A DNA stretch of 62,022 nt from Sulfurimonas sp. (GTDB lineage: Bacteria; Campylobacterota; Campylobacteria; Campylobacterales; Sulfurimonadaceae), in NCBI GenBank assembly GCA_021648405.1, contig JAKISX010000003.1, positions 1 through 62,022 of the forward strand, written 5' to 3'. The notes below the pieces were generated by a model, which saw only the letters and a list, made by a program, of their open reading frames with translations, was not told the DNA's origin and did not search any database. A program made the position numbers and the translations under genes. Shown in pieces: positions 9,515 to 18,475 of the stretch; position 1 is the first letter of the stretch, and each line of letters starts with the position of its first letter.

Positions 9515-12500
9515 TTAAAAAACAACACTGTCTTTTTTTCTAACAACAACATGAGCATCTCTGTTTACAGCAACTGGACCCCAATAGTTGAAGTAGTATG
9601 TAAACTGAGCATAACCACCAGCTAAAAGATTTGGCTTAAGACGAACTCTAGTAATAGCATTGTTACCACCACCTCTTGTTCCACCTTTAAATCCTGGACG
9701 CTTATCTGTTAATGGGATACTTATTGTTCTCTCAATAGTATGATAAACAATACACGCACCCTTAGGTATTCTAGCACTAACACAAGCTCTAGTTGCATAT
9801 ACACCATTATCATTAAGGACTTCAACCCAATCGTTATCTTTGATTCCAAGATCTTTAGCATCAATTTCACTAATCCAACAAGGCTCCATACCACGAGAAA
9901 GAGTTAACATTCTAATGTTGTCCATATAAGTAGAGTGAATATGCCATTTACCATGTGGAGTTAAACAACTAAGCACTTTTGCATTACCCTCAACTACTGT
10001 TTCTCTTAAATCCCCATAAACTTCTTTGTTTGGTGAAGGTTTAAAAGTTGGTAGATGCTCACCATGCGCAATATAAAGCTCATGATCAAGGTAAGTATGT
10101 TGCCTACCAGTTAATGTTCTCCAAGGGACCATTTTTTCAACATTGTAAGTATAAGCAGCATAAGCTCTGTCTGAATTTATAAGACCAGACCAAACCGGAG
10201 AAGAATTATATCTACGAATAGTTTTTTGTAAATCTCTATAGTTTATATGAAGATGTTCTTGTCCCTTAGCAATATCTTTAAGATCTAGACCAGTTTTCTT
10301 CTCTGCATTCGCATAAGCTTTGTTTGATAACTTACCGTTAGTAACACTAGATAAGTGAAGAACAGCGTCAATAGCAGAAGTATCTTTTTTCAAAGATGGA
10401 TAAATTTTACCATTGAATGGTTCTAGCTCCGTAATAAAATGATTAGAATCAATCATTTCATCATAAGCTTCTTCAGTTTCGTAACTATTACCGTGAGCAC
10501 CAGCACCATTTCTCATGTTTGGCCCAAGGCGGATATATTTGTCATAAAGCTCTGTGTAGTTTCTTTCTTGGATAGCAATTTTATGCATTGTTTTTCCAGG
10601 GATAGCTTCACATTCGCCTTTGTACCAATCTTTAATAGTTGATTGAGTAATCTCATCAGCCGTATCATGCCCTAGAGGAAGTGTTACAACATCTTTAACA
10701 GTACCTGGCAAGTGAGTTTTTGCTAATTCACTTACATCTTTAGCAATATCACTAAAAATTTGCCAGTCTGTTTTTGATTCCCATACAGGCTCAATAGCAG
10801 CACTAAGTGGATGAATAAATGAATGCATATCAGTAGAGTTAATATCAGCTTTTTCATACCATGAAGCAGATGGAAGAACGATATCTGAATATAGTGCAGA
10901 TGTATCCATTCTAAAGTTAAGGTCAATTACTAAATCCATTTTACCTTCAGGAGCAACATCACGCCATACAACTTCTTCAGTTGCAGCTTGATCAGTTGCA
11001 GTGATATTATGAGTATTTGTACCAAGATAGTGTCTAGCACAATATTCTTGACCTTTCATACTACCGCCAATTGCATTACCTCTCCAAATATACCATACAC
11101 GAGGAAAGTTTTCCTCAGCATCTACATCAGAAACAGCATATTTTAATTTTTTGCTTTTTAGTTCCTCTAATACATACTTTTGAATTGTCGCATTATCATC
11201 ACTTCCAGCTTCTTTAGCAACCTCTAATGAACTTTTGTCAAATTGAGGGTAAAAAGGCATATGTCCCATTCTAACTGATTTAAAAATATCATCAGCCATA
11301 TGACCACGAGTATGCTTGTTGTCAGGTACAGTATTATATTCTGCATGTTTAGAATCGTATCTGTACTGGTCAGTATTCATATAGTGCCAGATTGGACCTT
11401 GTTGCAATCTTGCAGTTGCATTCCAGTCTTTTGCAAGAGCGATAGGTCCCCATGAATCAACAGGAGCAAGTTTTTCTTGTCCAACATAGTGATTAATACC
11501 ACCACCATTTTTACCAACTGAACCAGTAAAAATAAGCGCCATTGTAGCAGCTCTATACATAAGGTTTTGGTGATACCATTGATTAATACCAGCACCAACG
11601 ATAACCATACATTTACCCTCAGTTATCTCACCAGTATTACCCCACTCTCTAGCGATACTAATGATAGTTTTAGCATCAACACCTGTGAAGATTTCTTGCC
11701 ACGCAGGAGTATAAGCAGCAGTTTTATCATTATAATCTTTAGGATATTCGCCCTCTAGACCACGATTTACACCATACTGTGCAAAATGAACATCAAATGT
11801 AGTTGTAACTGCAACTTTTTCACCACTTGTAGTAGTGATATATTTAACAGGAACACCTCTCATTCTTTGTTCATCTAAACCAAAGTCATCAAAAGCAGCT
11901 TGAACTACACCATCATTATCATTGATAAATGTAAGTGTAGGGTCGTAAGCTTTATCATCGATAGAGCTTTCTAGTTTCATGTTCCATTTACCAGTCTCTT
12001 GCTTATCCCATCTGTGACCCATACTACCTTTTGGTACTACAAACTCTCCTGATGTTGCATCATGCTGAATAAATTTCCAATCACCATTTTCAATATCTTT
12101 ATGCTCAGCTAACTCGTTAGCTCTTAAAAGTCTACCTGGCTTAATAATACCTGTTTCATCTGCTTCAATTTTTACTAAGTATGGAACATCTGAGTATTTT
12201 TTCAAGTAATCATTAAAATATGGAACTTGTTTGTCATGGTGAAACTCTTTAAGAACAACATGTGTAATAGCTTGCCAAAAAGCACCATCACTACCAGCGT
12301 GAAGTGGAATCCATTGATCAGCAAATTTACTAACCATACTAAAGTCAGGTGCACATACGATAGTTTTTGTACCATTATGTCTAGCTTCTGCAAAGAAGTG
12401 ACAATCCGGAGTTCTAGTCATATTAAGGTTTGCACCCATATCTATAATCATCTTAGAATTATACCAGTCAGCACTTTCACAACAATCTGTTTGCTCACCC

Positions 12501-13156
12501 CAAATTTCTGGAAACGATGGTGGAAGATCACAATACCAGTCATAAAAAGAGATGTTCATACCGCCAAAAAGTTGTAAAAATCTTGAACCAGCTGCATAAC
12601 TAAGCATTGACATTGCAGGAATTGGAGAGAATCCAACTACGCGGTCTGGACCATATTTTTTAGCTGTATATATGGTAGCATTAGTCATAATCTCTCTTGC
12701 TTCTTCCCAAGATGCTCTTCTAAATCCACCTCTACCACGAGCGTGTTGGTAAGATTTTCTTTTTTCTTTGTTTGCTTGAAGATTAGTCCAAGCTACCATT
12801 GCGTCTCCGCCAGCTTTACTTTTTTCTTCTCTATAAGCATCAAGTAATGCACCTCTAATTAAAGGGTACTTAATTCTAATTGGGCTATATAGATACCAAG
12901 AAAAAGAGATCCCTCTTTGACAACCTCTAGGCTCATACCCTGGTAGTTTACTATCGATTTCTGGATAATCTAATTGTTGAGTTTCCCATACAACAATTCC
13001 ATCTTTTACAGCAACTTGCCAAGAACAACTTCCTGTACAGTTTACACCGTGCGTACTTCTAACAATCTTATCATGCGCGAATCTATTTCTATAAAACTCT
13101 TCCCATTTACGCGTGCTAGGATTTACTATATCTTCTATCCAACTCATATTATGCAT
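9515..13156 (-). CDS. narG: Respiratory nitrate reductase alpha subunit (Mo-bisPGD)
   Basis: 1213 aa; HDKIVRSTHGVNCTGSCSW, GPDRVVGFSPIPAMSMLSYAAG, YDWYCDLPP match NarG; no Tat signal seen. M4 (13147) has better SD spacing (GGAGG) than M1. Confidence 0.97.
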   Translation of the reverse strand: MHNMSWIEDIVNPSTRKWEEFYRNRFAHDKIVRSTHGVNCTGSCSWQVAVKDGIVVWETQQLDYPEIDSKLPGYEPRGCQRGISFSWYLYSPIRIKYPLIRGALLDAYREEKSKAGGDAMVAWTNLQANKEKRKSYQHARGRGGFRRASWEEAREIMTNATIYTAKKYGPDRVVGFSPIPAMSMLSYAAGSRFLQLFGGMNISFYDWYCDLPPSFPEIWGEQTDCCESADWYNSKMIIDMGANLNMTRTPDCHFFAEARHNGTKTIVCAPDFSMVSKFADQWIPLHAGSDGAFWQAITHVVLKEFHHDKQVPYFNDYLKKYSDVPYLVKIEADETGIIKPGRLLRANELAEHKDIENGDWKFIQHDATSGEFVVPKGSMGHRWDKQETGKWNMKLESSIDDKAYDPTLTFINDNDGVVQAAFDDFGLDEQRMRGVPVKYITTTSGEKVAVTTTFDVHFAQYGVNRGLEGEYPKDYNDKTAAYTPAWQEIFTGVDAKTIISIAREWGNTGEITEGKCMVIVGAGINQWYHQNLMYRAATMALIFTGSVGKNGGGINHYVGQEKLAPVDSWGPIALAKDWNATARLQQGPIWHYMNTDQYRYDSKHAEYNTVPDNKHTRGHMADDIFKSVRMGHMPFYPQFDKSSLEVAKEAGSDDNATIQKYVLEELKSKKLKYAVSDVDAEENFPRVWYIWRGNAIGGSMKGQEYCARHYLGTNTHNITATDQAATEEVVWRDVAPEGKMDLVIDLNFRMDTSALYSDIVLPSASWYEKADINSTDMHSFIHPLSAAIEPVWESKTDWQIFSDIAKDVSELAKTHLPGTVKDVVTLPLGHDTADEITQSTIKDWYKGECEAIPGKTMHKIAIQERNYTELYDKYIRLGPNMRNGAGAHGNSYETEEAYDEMIDSNHFITELEPFNGKIYPSLKKDTSAIDAVLHLSSVTNGKLSNKAYANAEKKTGLDLKDIAKGQEHLHINYRDLQKTIRRYNSSPVWSGLINSDRAYAAYTYNVEKMVPWRTLTGRQHTYLDHELYIAHGEHLPTFKPSPNKEVYGDLRETVVEGNAKVLSCLTPHGKWHIHSTYMDNIRMLTLSRGMEPCWISEIDAKDLGIKDNDWVEVLNDNGVYATRACVSARIPKGACIVYHTIERTISIPLTDKRPGFKGGTRGGGNNAITRVRLKPNLLAGGYAQFTYYFNYWGPVAVNRDAHVVVRKKDSVVF

Positions 13157-13652
13157 CCCTCCATTGACTTGACTGTGTTTGATTCACTTGTTGTCTATCA
13201 TATAATTCTTGATTAACTGATTGTTTTCTTCTTCCATTACCTAGAAGGCTTAAAATAATAAACATTATAACAGCACCTGCTACACCCATCATTACAAAAT
13301 TTTCTCCACCTGCACTACCAGGATTGTTTACTGCATCTAATACAAATGCATCAAGATCAGCAATCTCCTCTTTTGTTAGGGGCTTACCTTTGTATGCTTC
13401 TTGCATAACTGGTGATGACATGTTTTCAACAGAACCTAGCGAATACTCAAAAGTACCACCCATACCTGTTAAATCCATTGCCAATGTACCTCCGCTTATA
13501 ACAGCGGAACTATTAACATTGTGACAAACCACACATGATACAGCACCATTTTCAAATGACTTTGTTCCATCATATAAATTTGCACCATTTTCTACACTTG
13601 CAGCAAAACATGCTGCTGAAATAGACAAACCAACTATAAGACGTTTTATCAT
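13149..13652 (-). CDS. Membrane-anchored mono-heme cytochrome c, NarC-like
   Basis: 167 aa: N-terminal signal sequence, CVVCH heme motif, C-terminal TM helix (FVMMGVAGAVIMFIILSLL); SD AAGGAGG; overlaps narG ORF. Confidence 0.82.
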   Translation of the reverse strand: MIKRLIVGLSISAACFAASVENGANLYDGTKSFENGAVSCVVCHNVNSSAVISGGTLAMDLTGMGGTFEYSLGSVENMSSPVMQEAYKGKPLTKEEIADLDAFVLDAVNNPGSAGGENFVMMGVAGAVIMFIILSLLGNGRRKQSVNQELYDRQQVNQTQSSQWRDA

Positions 13653-13685
13653 AACTACTTTCCTCCTTAATATTAACTGTCTTGG

Positions 13686-13714
13686 AGTATATAGGCTTAA
13701 TTATTTTATGTCAA
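13686..13714 (-). promoter_or_regulatory. Candidate sigma70-type promoter for the nar operon (TTGACA-17-TATACT)
   Basis: Minus strand TTGACA TAAAATAATTAAGCCTA TATACT, about 34 nt upstream of the cytochrome start with SD between. Confidence 0.65.
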
Positions 13715-13963
13715 TTAAATTTAAGGTATCTTTTCAAATATACAAACTATCTACAATTTTTTTAAGTTAGTGTTACTTTTCGACACAAAGAAAACTTACG
13801 TTTATATTATATAAAATGTCACTAAAGTGTTACTCTATTATTTTTTATTATTTTTAAATAAAGATAATTTTAATATTTTATCATTGCCCTGCATATAGGT
13901 ATTTCAGCATACTTTTACTTAAATTATTGTATAAATAATGAAATATTTACACTGAGGAAAATC

Positions 13964-14728
13964 ATGCAAAATAACACTTTCGCATATACATCAAGTACAC
14001 TACTTAATGCATATAAAAAACGACGAAATGAATTAACACCTTTACTAAAGAAAAAGAAAGAAAAGGATGAAGAAAAAAAAATTCACCTAGCTCTACTATC
14101 AATTGATTTATGTATCCAAATTTTTAATGATGCAAATCGTGAATTTCCTAAAATCAATAAATTAATTATTGAAAAAGAAAATAAAAACATTCCATTAATT
14201 AAAAATAAAACCTCTGGAATTAAAAAACTTAAAAAAGGCATTGCTGCATTAGATGAACATGACAATATTATTTTTAAGAGAAAAATGCATTACTCTATAG
14301 AATTAGCTAATAGTTCTAGCAATCAGATACCATCTGAAATTGCTTCAAATATACTCAAAGAAAATGCTTTCTTATTTACGCATATATTACATGTGCTATA
14401 TAATAATGAAAATCAAAAAGAGGTATTTAATGCAATTTCAGCACAATTAAAATATATCATGGGATTATGTATTATAGAGCCTATATCTACTGGAAAAGAT
14501 ATATACAAAGAGATACTTAAAGAAAGAGAAAAATATGATAATACCTCAGATGAATTAGAAAGTTTCATACTTAATTCTCACCACTATTGTTTAACTATCT
14601 TACTTTTTTCAAAACACTGGATGGGATATAGAAAATTTTCCTTAGAAGAGGCAGAAAAAGCTTTAAACGAAAAAATAAACGATATTTTAAAACAAAGAAA
14701 AAGTAATTCTGCTCCTGCTCAAAAATAA
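13964..14728 (+). CDS. Hypothetical protein, Lys-rich, predicted mostly helical
   Basis: 254 aa ORF with upstream GAGGAAA SD-like sequence; no recognisable domain; divergent from the nar operon. Confidence 0.7.
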   Translation: MQNNTFAYTSSTLLNAYKKRRNELTPLLKKKKEKDEEKKIHLALLSIDLCIQIFNDANREFPKINKLIIEKENKNIPLIKNKTSGIKKLKKGIAALDEHDNIIFKRKMHYSIELANSSSNQIPSEIASNILKENAFLFTHILHVLYNNENQKEVFNAISAQLKYIMGLCIIEPISTGKDIYKEILKEREKYDNTSDELESFILNSHHYCLTILLFSKHWMGYRKFSLEEAEKALNEKINDILKQRKSNSAPAQK

Positions 14729-14730
14729 AA

Positions 14731-15714
14731 TTATTCCCAGTCAAGTAATCTTTTTTCACCCTCCAAACAACGGATATGAGTCACATCTTGGCTCATCTCT
14801 ATAACTCCACGATAGGTGCCATCATTATCACGAACAGGAAAATACTGGATATGAATAAATTGACCTTTGAAATTAATCCAAAACTCTGCTAAATCCTGTC
14901 TTCCTGCCTTAAACTCTTCTAATATCTTAATAACTTGATCTACACTTTTTGGTGGATGACAAAACCTTACTTCTCGGCCAATAATACCTGCACTTCTAGG
15001 AAAAACTCTATCCTCTCCTCTGTTATAAAATACTACTTGGTCATTTTCGTTCACATAAGTAATATCTACAGGCAAGATTCTAAAAATGGAGTTAACTTGC
15101 TCAGGTGTTAAGTAACCTTCGTCATAGTGCGTTTTGTCGTCTATAGCAAATGGTAATTTTCTTTTCTGTGTATCTTGGCCTGGATGTATATATTCATCTT
15201 CAGGATATGGTGTTGGATTTTTATCAAACATCCAGCCTATCTCTTTATCCCCATCTTTAAATTCCCTCCACTCATCTTCACTTAACATCCCCATAGCATT
15301 AGGAAAAAGTCTTCCCTCTTCTACACTTAAGAGATGCTCTATTGTTGAAAAAAGTTGTTTTGAAGAATCGTTAATATTTGAAATATCTTTTGATTTTATA
15401 TATCCTCTTAATGCTTTGATATAATCTCTAATATTATCATGCATCGCCCACATATTTTGTGATGGACTTGTCCAACCATGTTTTTCTAAATATGGAAACA
15501 GTTGATTTTCTTTTCGAATAAAATGTAAATTTATGGTTGCTAATTTTTCAAATACTTTTTCATATAATTCTAAATCTTCATTCGCATCAATAGATTTTAA
15601 TTTATCTATATATTTATTTATTAAAATATTTTCTTCCATATAGGTGCGGATAGGATGTCCATCTGGAAAATACCCATCAAAGGGGGATGGTTGGGGAAGT
15701 GAAAATTCATTCAT
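14731..15714 (-). CDS. Hemerythrin + PAS domain protein (DUF438-like)
   Basis: HFIRKENQLFPYLEKHG, EEGRLFP (hemerythrin-like) followed by LPVDITYVNENDQVVFYNRGEDRVFPRSAGIIGREVRFCHPPKSVDQV PAS motif. Confidence 0.82.
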   Translation of the reverse strand: MNEFSLPQPSPFDGYFPDGHPIRTYMEENILINKYIDKLKSIDANEDLELYEKVFEKLATINLHFIRKENQLFPYLEKHGWTSPSQNMWAMHDNIRDYIKALRGYIKSKDISNINDSSKQLFSTIEHLLSVEEGRLFPNAMGMLSEDEWREFKDGDKEIGWMFDKNPTPYPEDEYIHPGQDTQKRKLPFAIDDKTHYDEGYLTPEQVNSIFRILPVDITYVNENDQVVFYNRGEDRVFPRSAGIIGREVRFCHPPKSVDQVIKILEEFKAGRQDLAEFWINFKGQFIHIQYFPVRDNDGTYRGVIEMSQDVTHIRCLEGEKRLLDWE

Positions 15715-15768
15715 ATAGATATACCTTTATTTTTTTAAGTAGTATAACTTAATGAAGAAAAAAAACTA

Positions 15769-15782
15769 TTGAGTTATATCAA
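15769..15782 (-). promoter_or_regulatory. Candidate FNR/CRP-family site TTGATATAACTCAA
   Basis: One mismatch from TTGAT-N4-ATCAA, 55 nt upstream of the hemerythrin-PAS start. Confidence 0.45.
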
Positions 15783-15791
15783 TAAGGTATT

Positions 15792-18389
15792 TTATTTTTT
15801 ATTTGCTTTATTTATCTCTATATACTCTGCTTGTGAAAAATTTGGAACATCATCATAAGAAAAAACTGCATAATATTTATGTGTATCTTTATCTCCAAAA
15901 CTATCATAAGTGTAGTTATCTGTCCCGCCATAAAGTTTTTGCCCATCATATGGGGAGCATGGCACTCTAAATGGATTTTTTACAACTATCGAACCTTTAT
16001 AAGCATCATCATTTGGGATATCCCATTCTAGCTTAACGACGCCATCATTTAGAGAATGTCTTAAATTATCAACGCTCTTGGGCGCAATTTTTCTTTTTTT
16101 AATATAATTTATTACTAGCGATGGTCTTTTATCTCTTTTTGAATCAGTCCAACTAACTTCTTTAGATTTACAAAATGATTTATCAGATGATGCTGATATA
16201 ATAAATGTAACTTCTGGATTTTTATTTGCATTTCTAAGCATCTCTTTTATTGCATGTTTATCAAAAATAAACCTTTGTTTAGCCCTATCTTTAATATCTG
16301 ATATACTTACATCATAACCAATTCTTTCAATAATTTTTCTATTTTTAATCTTTTTATATGTTTTTTCTCCACCACATGAGATAACCATCTCTATATGAAA
16401 ACGAAGAGAATTTATAGAATTTATTTTATTTACTTCCATATCTATATATGCATCAGATATAACTGTATTATCCATATTTGGTAAATTTGATAAATCAAAT
16501 TCTATACAACCATATTTTTTATCTCCATTTTCATCAAATCCAACATCTAGTTTTGATTCAATCATCTCTTTTTTAGAGGCTGTTAATTCAGAGAATGATT
16601 GTAAATCTATTCTAGCTTCATTTATAGTATATGATATGTCTAATTTTGGTCTAAAAGAAAGCCCTTCACTAAATTTTCCGTACCCAATATCCCACTGCAT
16701 CAATTGTGATGCACGATTAAGAGGAAGTGATAATGGTCCTTGCATTCTAAAATAAGCCTCTCTTCTTTTTAATGATTTTTGTAAAACCTCAATCTCTTGT
16801 GCAGCAAAGTCATATTTTCTCCAAATACCTTGTGATAACTGAGCTGAACCAGTAGGTCTATCTATATAACTCAATATTTTAGCATTTTTAATATCATCAA
16901 AACTAGAAATTTTATCTATTGTTCTCTCATCAATTTGAGCAACCCTCCATTCACCAAAACTCTCTACTTGAACAGATACACGATTCATGGGATAAAAAGA
17001 TATTGATGCGCTTGTGATTATTGCATTTTGTGGGATAGTATTTAAAGAAAATCCACAAACTCCAAAACATTCACCTCTAGATTCAGAGATACCAACAAAT
17101 AGAGAATTATTTCCAAAATGATCACTATTTTTTTTAGTTTTTTCACCAACATAACCAATTTTATCAGCTGATGGGTATAAAATTTTTGAAAACATATTGT
17201 ATGCAGGTTGTGTTCTCACAGCACACTTTTGCGCAAATGGAGATTTTATATTTCTATGTTCACATGCTGCACGAATATAGTAACAAAAATTAGTAGAAGA
17301 TGGTAGATTTTTATCAGTAAATACTTTTAATTTTGTCATCCCAATTCTATTTGAAGCCTGCGCATAACCTTTTTTTTTAGTTGAGCGATATATTTCATAA
17401 TATGCATCTTGTGAATCTGAATATTCCCAAGTAAACTCCACCTCTTTTGATGTCACTGAAGTACTAATAAAATTTTCAATCCTTGGCAAAAAGTTGTCTT
17501 TTGAGTAATTATTTGCTTCAGATAAAGCAAATATAAGCGCTGGAATATTTTCATCTATATGCCCTCTCATATGCTCTATGTAATCACTAATATTTCTAGT
17601 CCCTACCTCTGCCACCAAGGATAAAGCACCTTGTGAATAATAAAATTCCCTACCGCTTCCTGAAATAAGATGTACAGGCGGTTTTCCCATGTGAACGCCA
17701 TATTCCCTACTAGATTCTTTTCTTATCTCTTCAGCCATATTTGATGCTAAAAGGTTTAAATCAATAGCATCCACAGCATCTTCATGTATGAAATTATGAG
17801 CTGGAAAAAACACATTTCCTTGTGAATGATAATCAAGTGCTATTGTTATGTTTTTATGCTCTAATACAAAATCTCTTAACGCAACTGTTTCAGGTTCACT
17901 AAAAGGATGTGGACCTGAATAAACATTTGAAGACATATCCTTATTTTGAGTAAATCCAACTTCGAAGTTTCTATTTAAATCTACACCAAAACTTCCATCC
18001 CCATTTACCCTTCTATTTTTTCTCCAAAAAGAAAAATGATTTCTTGAGTATTCAAAACCATCTGGATTTGCACATGGAACCATGTAAAGAGTCGTTTTAT
18101 CTAAAATTCTATTTAATTGTGGATCATAATCAATATGCTCTAATATATATTTTGCAAAACTAAGTGAAAGTTCAATTCCTACCCACTCTCTTGCATGAAT
18201 AGTGCCTGTATAAAATAATGCTGGTTTACTCTTATGTAATTTAACATCTTTTGTGATAGTTACAGCTATTATCTCTCTATCTTCCCAAGTATTTCCGATT
18301 GATTGGACTTTAAAAAGGTTTGGATTTGTTTTTTGTGCAGATTTGAAAAATTCTATACATTCGTCATATGAAGTATATTGTTGTCTCAT
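15792..18389 (-). CDS. M14 zinc carboxypeptidase with C-terminal fibronectin-III/DNRLRE-like modules
   Basis: GTIHAREWVG (HxxE), NPDGFEYS, GVDLNRNF, LDYHSQG, SLVAEVGTRN catalytic motifs; FnIII-like EVEFTWEYSDSQDAYYEIYRS and VKLEWDIPNDD; no signal peptide. Confidence 0.85.
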   Translation of the reverse strand: MRQQYTSYDECIEFFKSAQKTNPNLFKVQSIGNTWEDREIIAVTITKDVKLHKSKPALFYTGTIHAREWVGIELSLSFAKYILEHIDYDPQLNRILDKTTLYMVPCANPDGFEYSRNHFSFWRKNRRVNGDGSFGVDLNRNFEVGFTQNKDMSSNVYSGPHPFSEPETVALRDFVLEHKNITIALDYHSQGNVFFPAHNFIHEDAVDAIDLNLLASNMAEEIRKESSREYGVHMGKPPVHLISGSGREFYYSQGALSLVAEVGTRNISDYIEHMRGHIDENIPALIFALSEANNYSKDNFLPRIENFISTSVTSKEVEFTWEYSDSQDAYYEIYRSTKKKGYAQASNRIGMTKLKVFTDKNLPSSTNFCYYIRAACEHRNIKSPFAQKCAVRTQPAYNMFSKILYPSADKIGYVGEKTKKNSDHFGNNSLFVGISESRGECFGVCGFSLNTIPQNAIITSASISFYPMNRVSVQVESFGEWRVAQIDERTIDKISSFDDIKNAKILSYIDRPTGSAQLSQGIWRKYDFAAQEIEVLQKSLKRREAYFRMQGPLSLPLNRASQLMQWDIGYGKFSEGLSFRPKLDISYTINEARIDLQSFSELTASKKEMIESKLDVGFDENGDKKYGCIEFDLSNLPNMDNTVISDAYIDMEVNKINSINSLRFHIEMVISCGGEKTYKKIKNRKIIERIGYDVSISDIKDRAKQRFIFDKHAIKEMLRNANKNPEVTFIISASSDKSFCKSKEVSWTDSKRDKRPSLVINYIKKRKIAPKSVDNLRHSLNDGVVKLEWDIPNDDAYKGSIVVKNPFRVPCSPYDGQKLYGGTDNYTYDSFGDKDTHKYYAVFSYDDVPNFSQAEYIEINKANKK

Positions 18390-18450
18390 GCTACTATCTT
18401 TAAAGAAAATCTTTTTTTTGCAAATTTATTTATTATCATTATTTTTCCGA

Positions 18451-18475
18451 TTTTATTTTATTTTATTTTATTTTA
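18451..18475. repeat. Pentanucleotide microsatellite (TTTTA)5
   Basis: Five perfect TTTTA units spanning the 3' end of the ATP-grasp gene at 18463. Confidence 0.95.

Noticed and set aside
12227-12577. 116-aa plus-strand ORF antisense to narG
   Set aside because: Opposite strand of a clearly conserved narG; composition typical of antisense reading
18451-18475. Phase-variable frameshift in ATP-grasp B
   Set aside because: The repeat encodes its own stop (AAA ATA AAA TAA) whatever the unit number, so frameshift switching is not expected; only spacing would change
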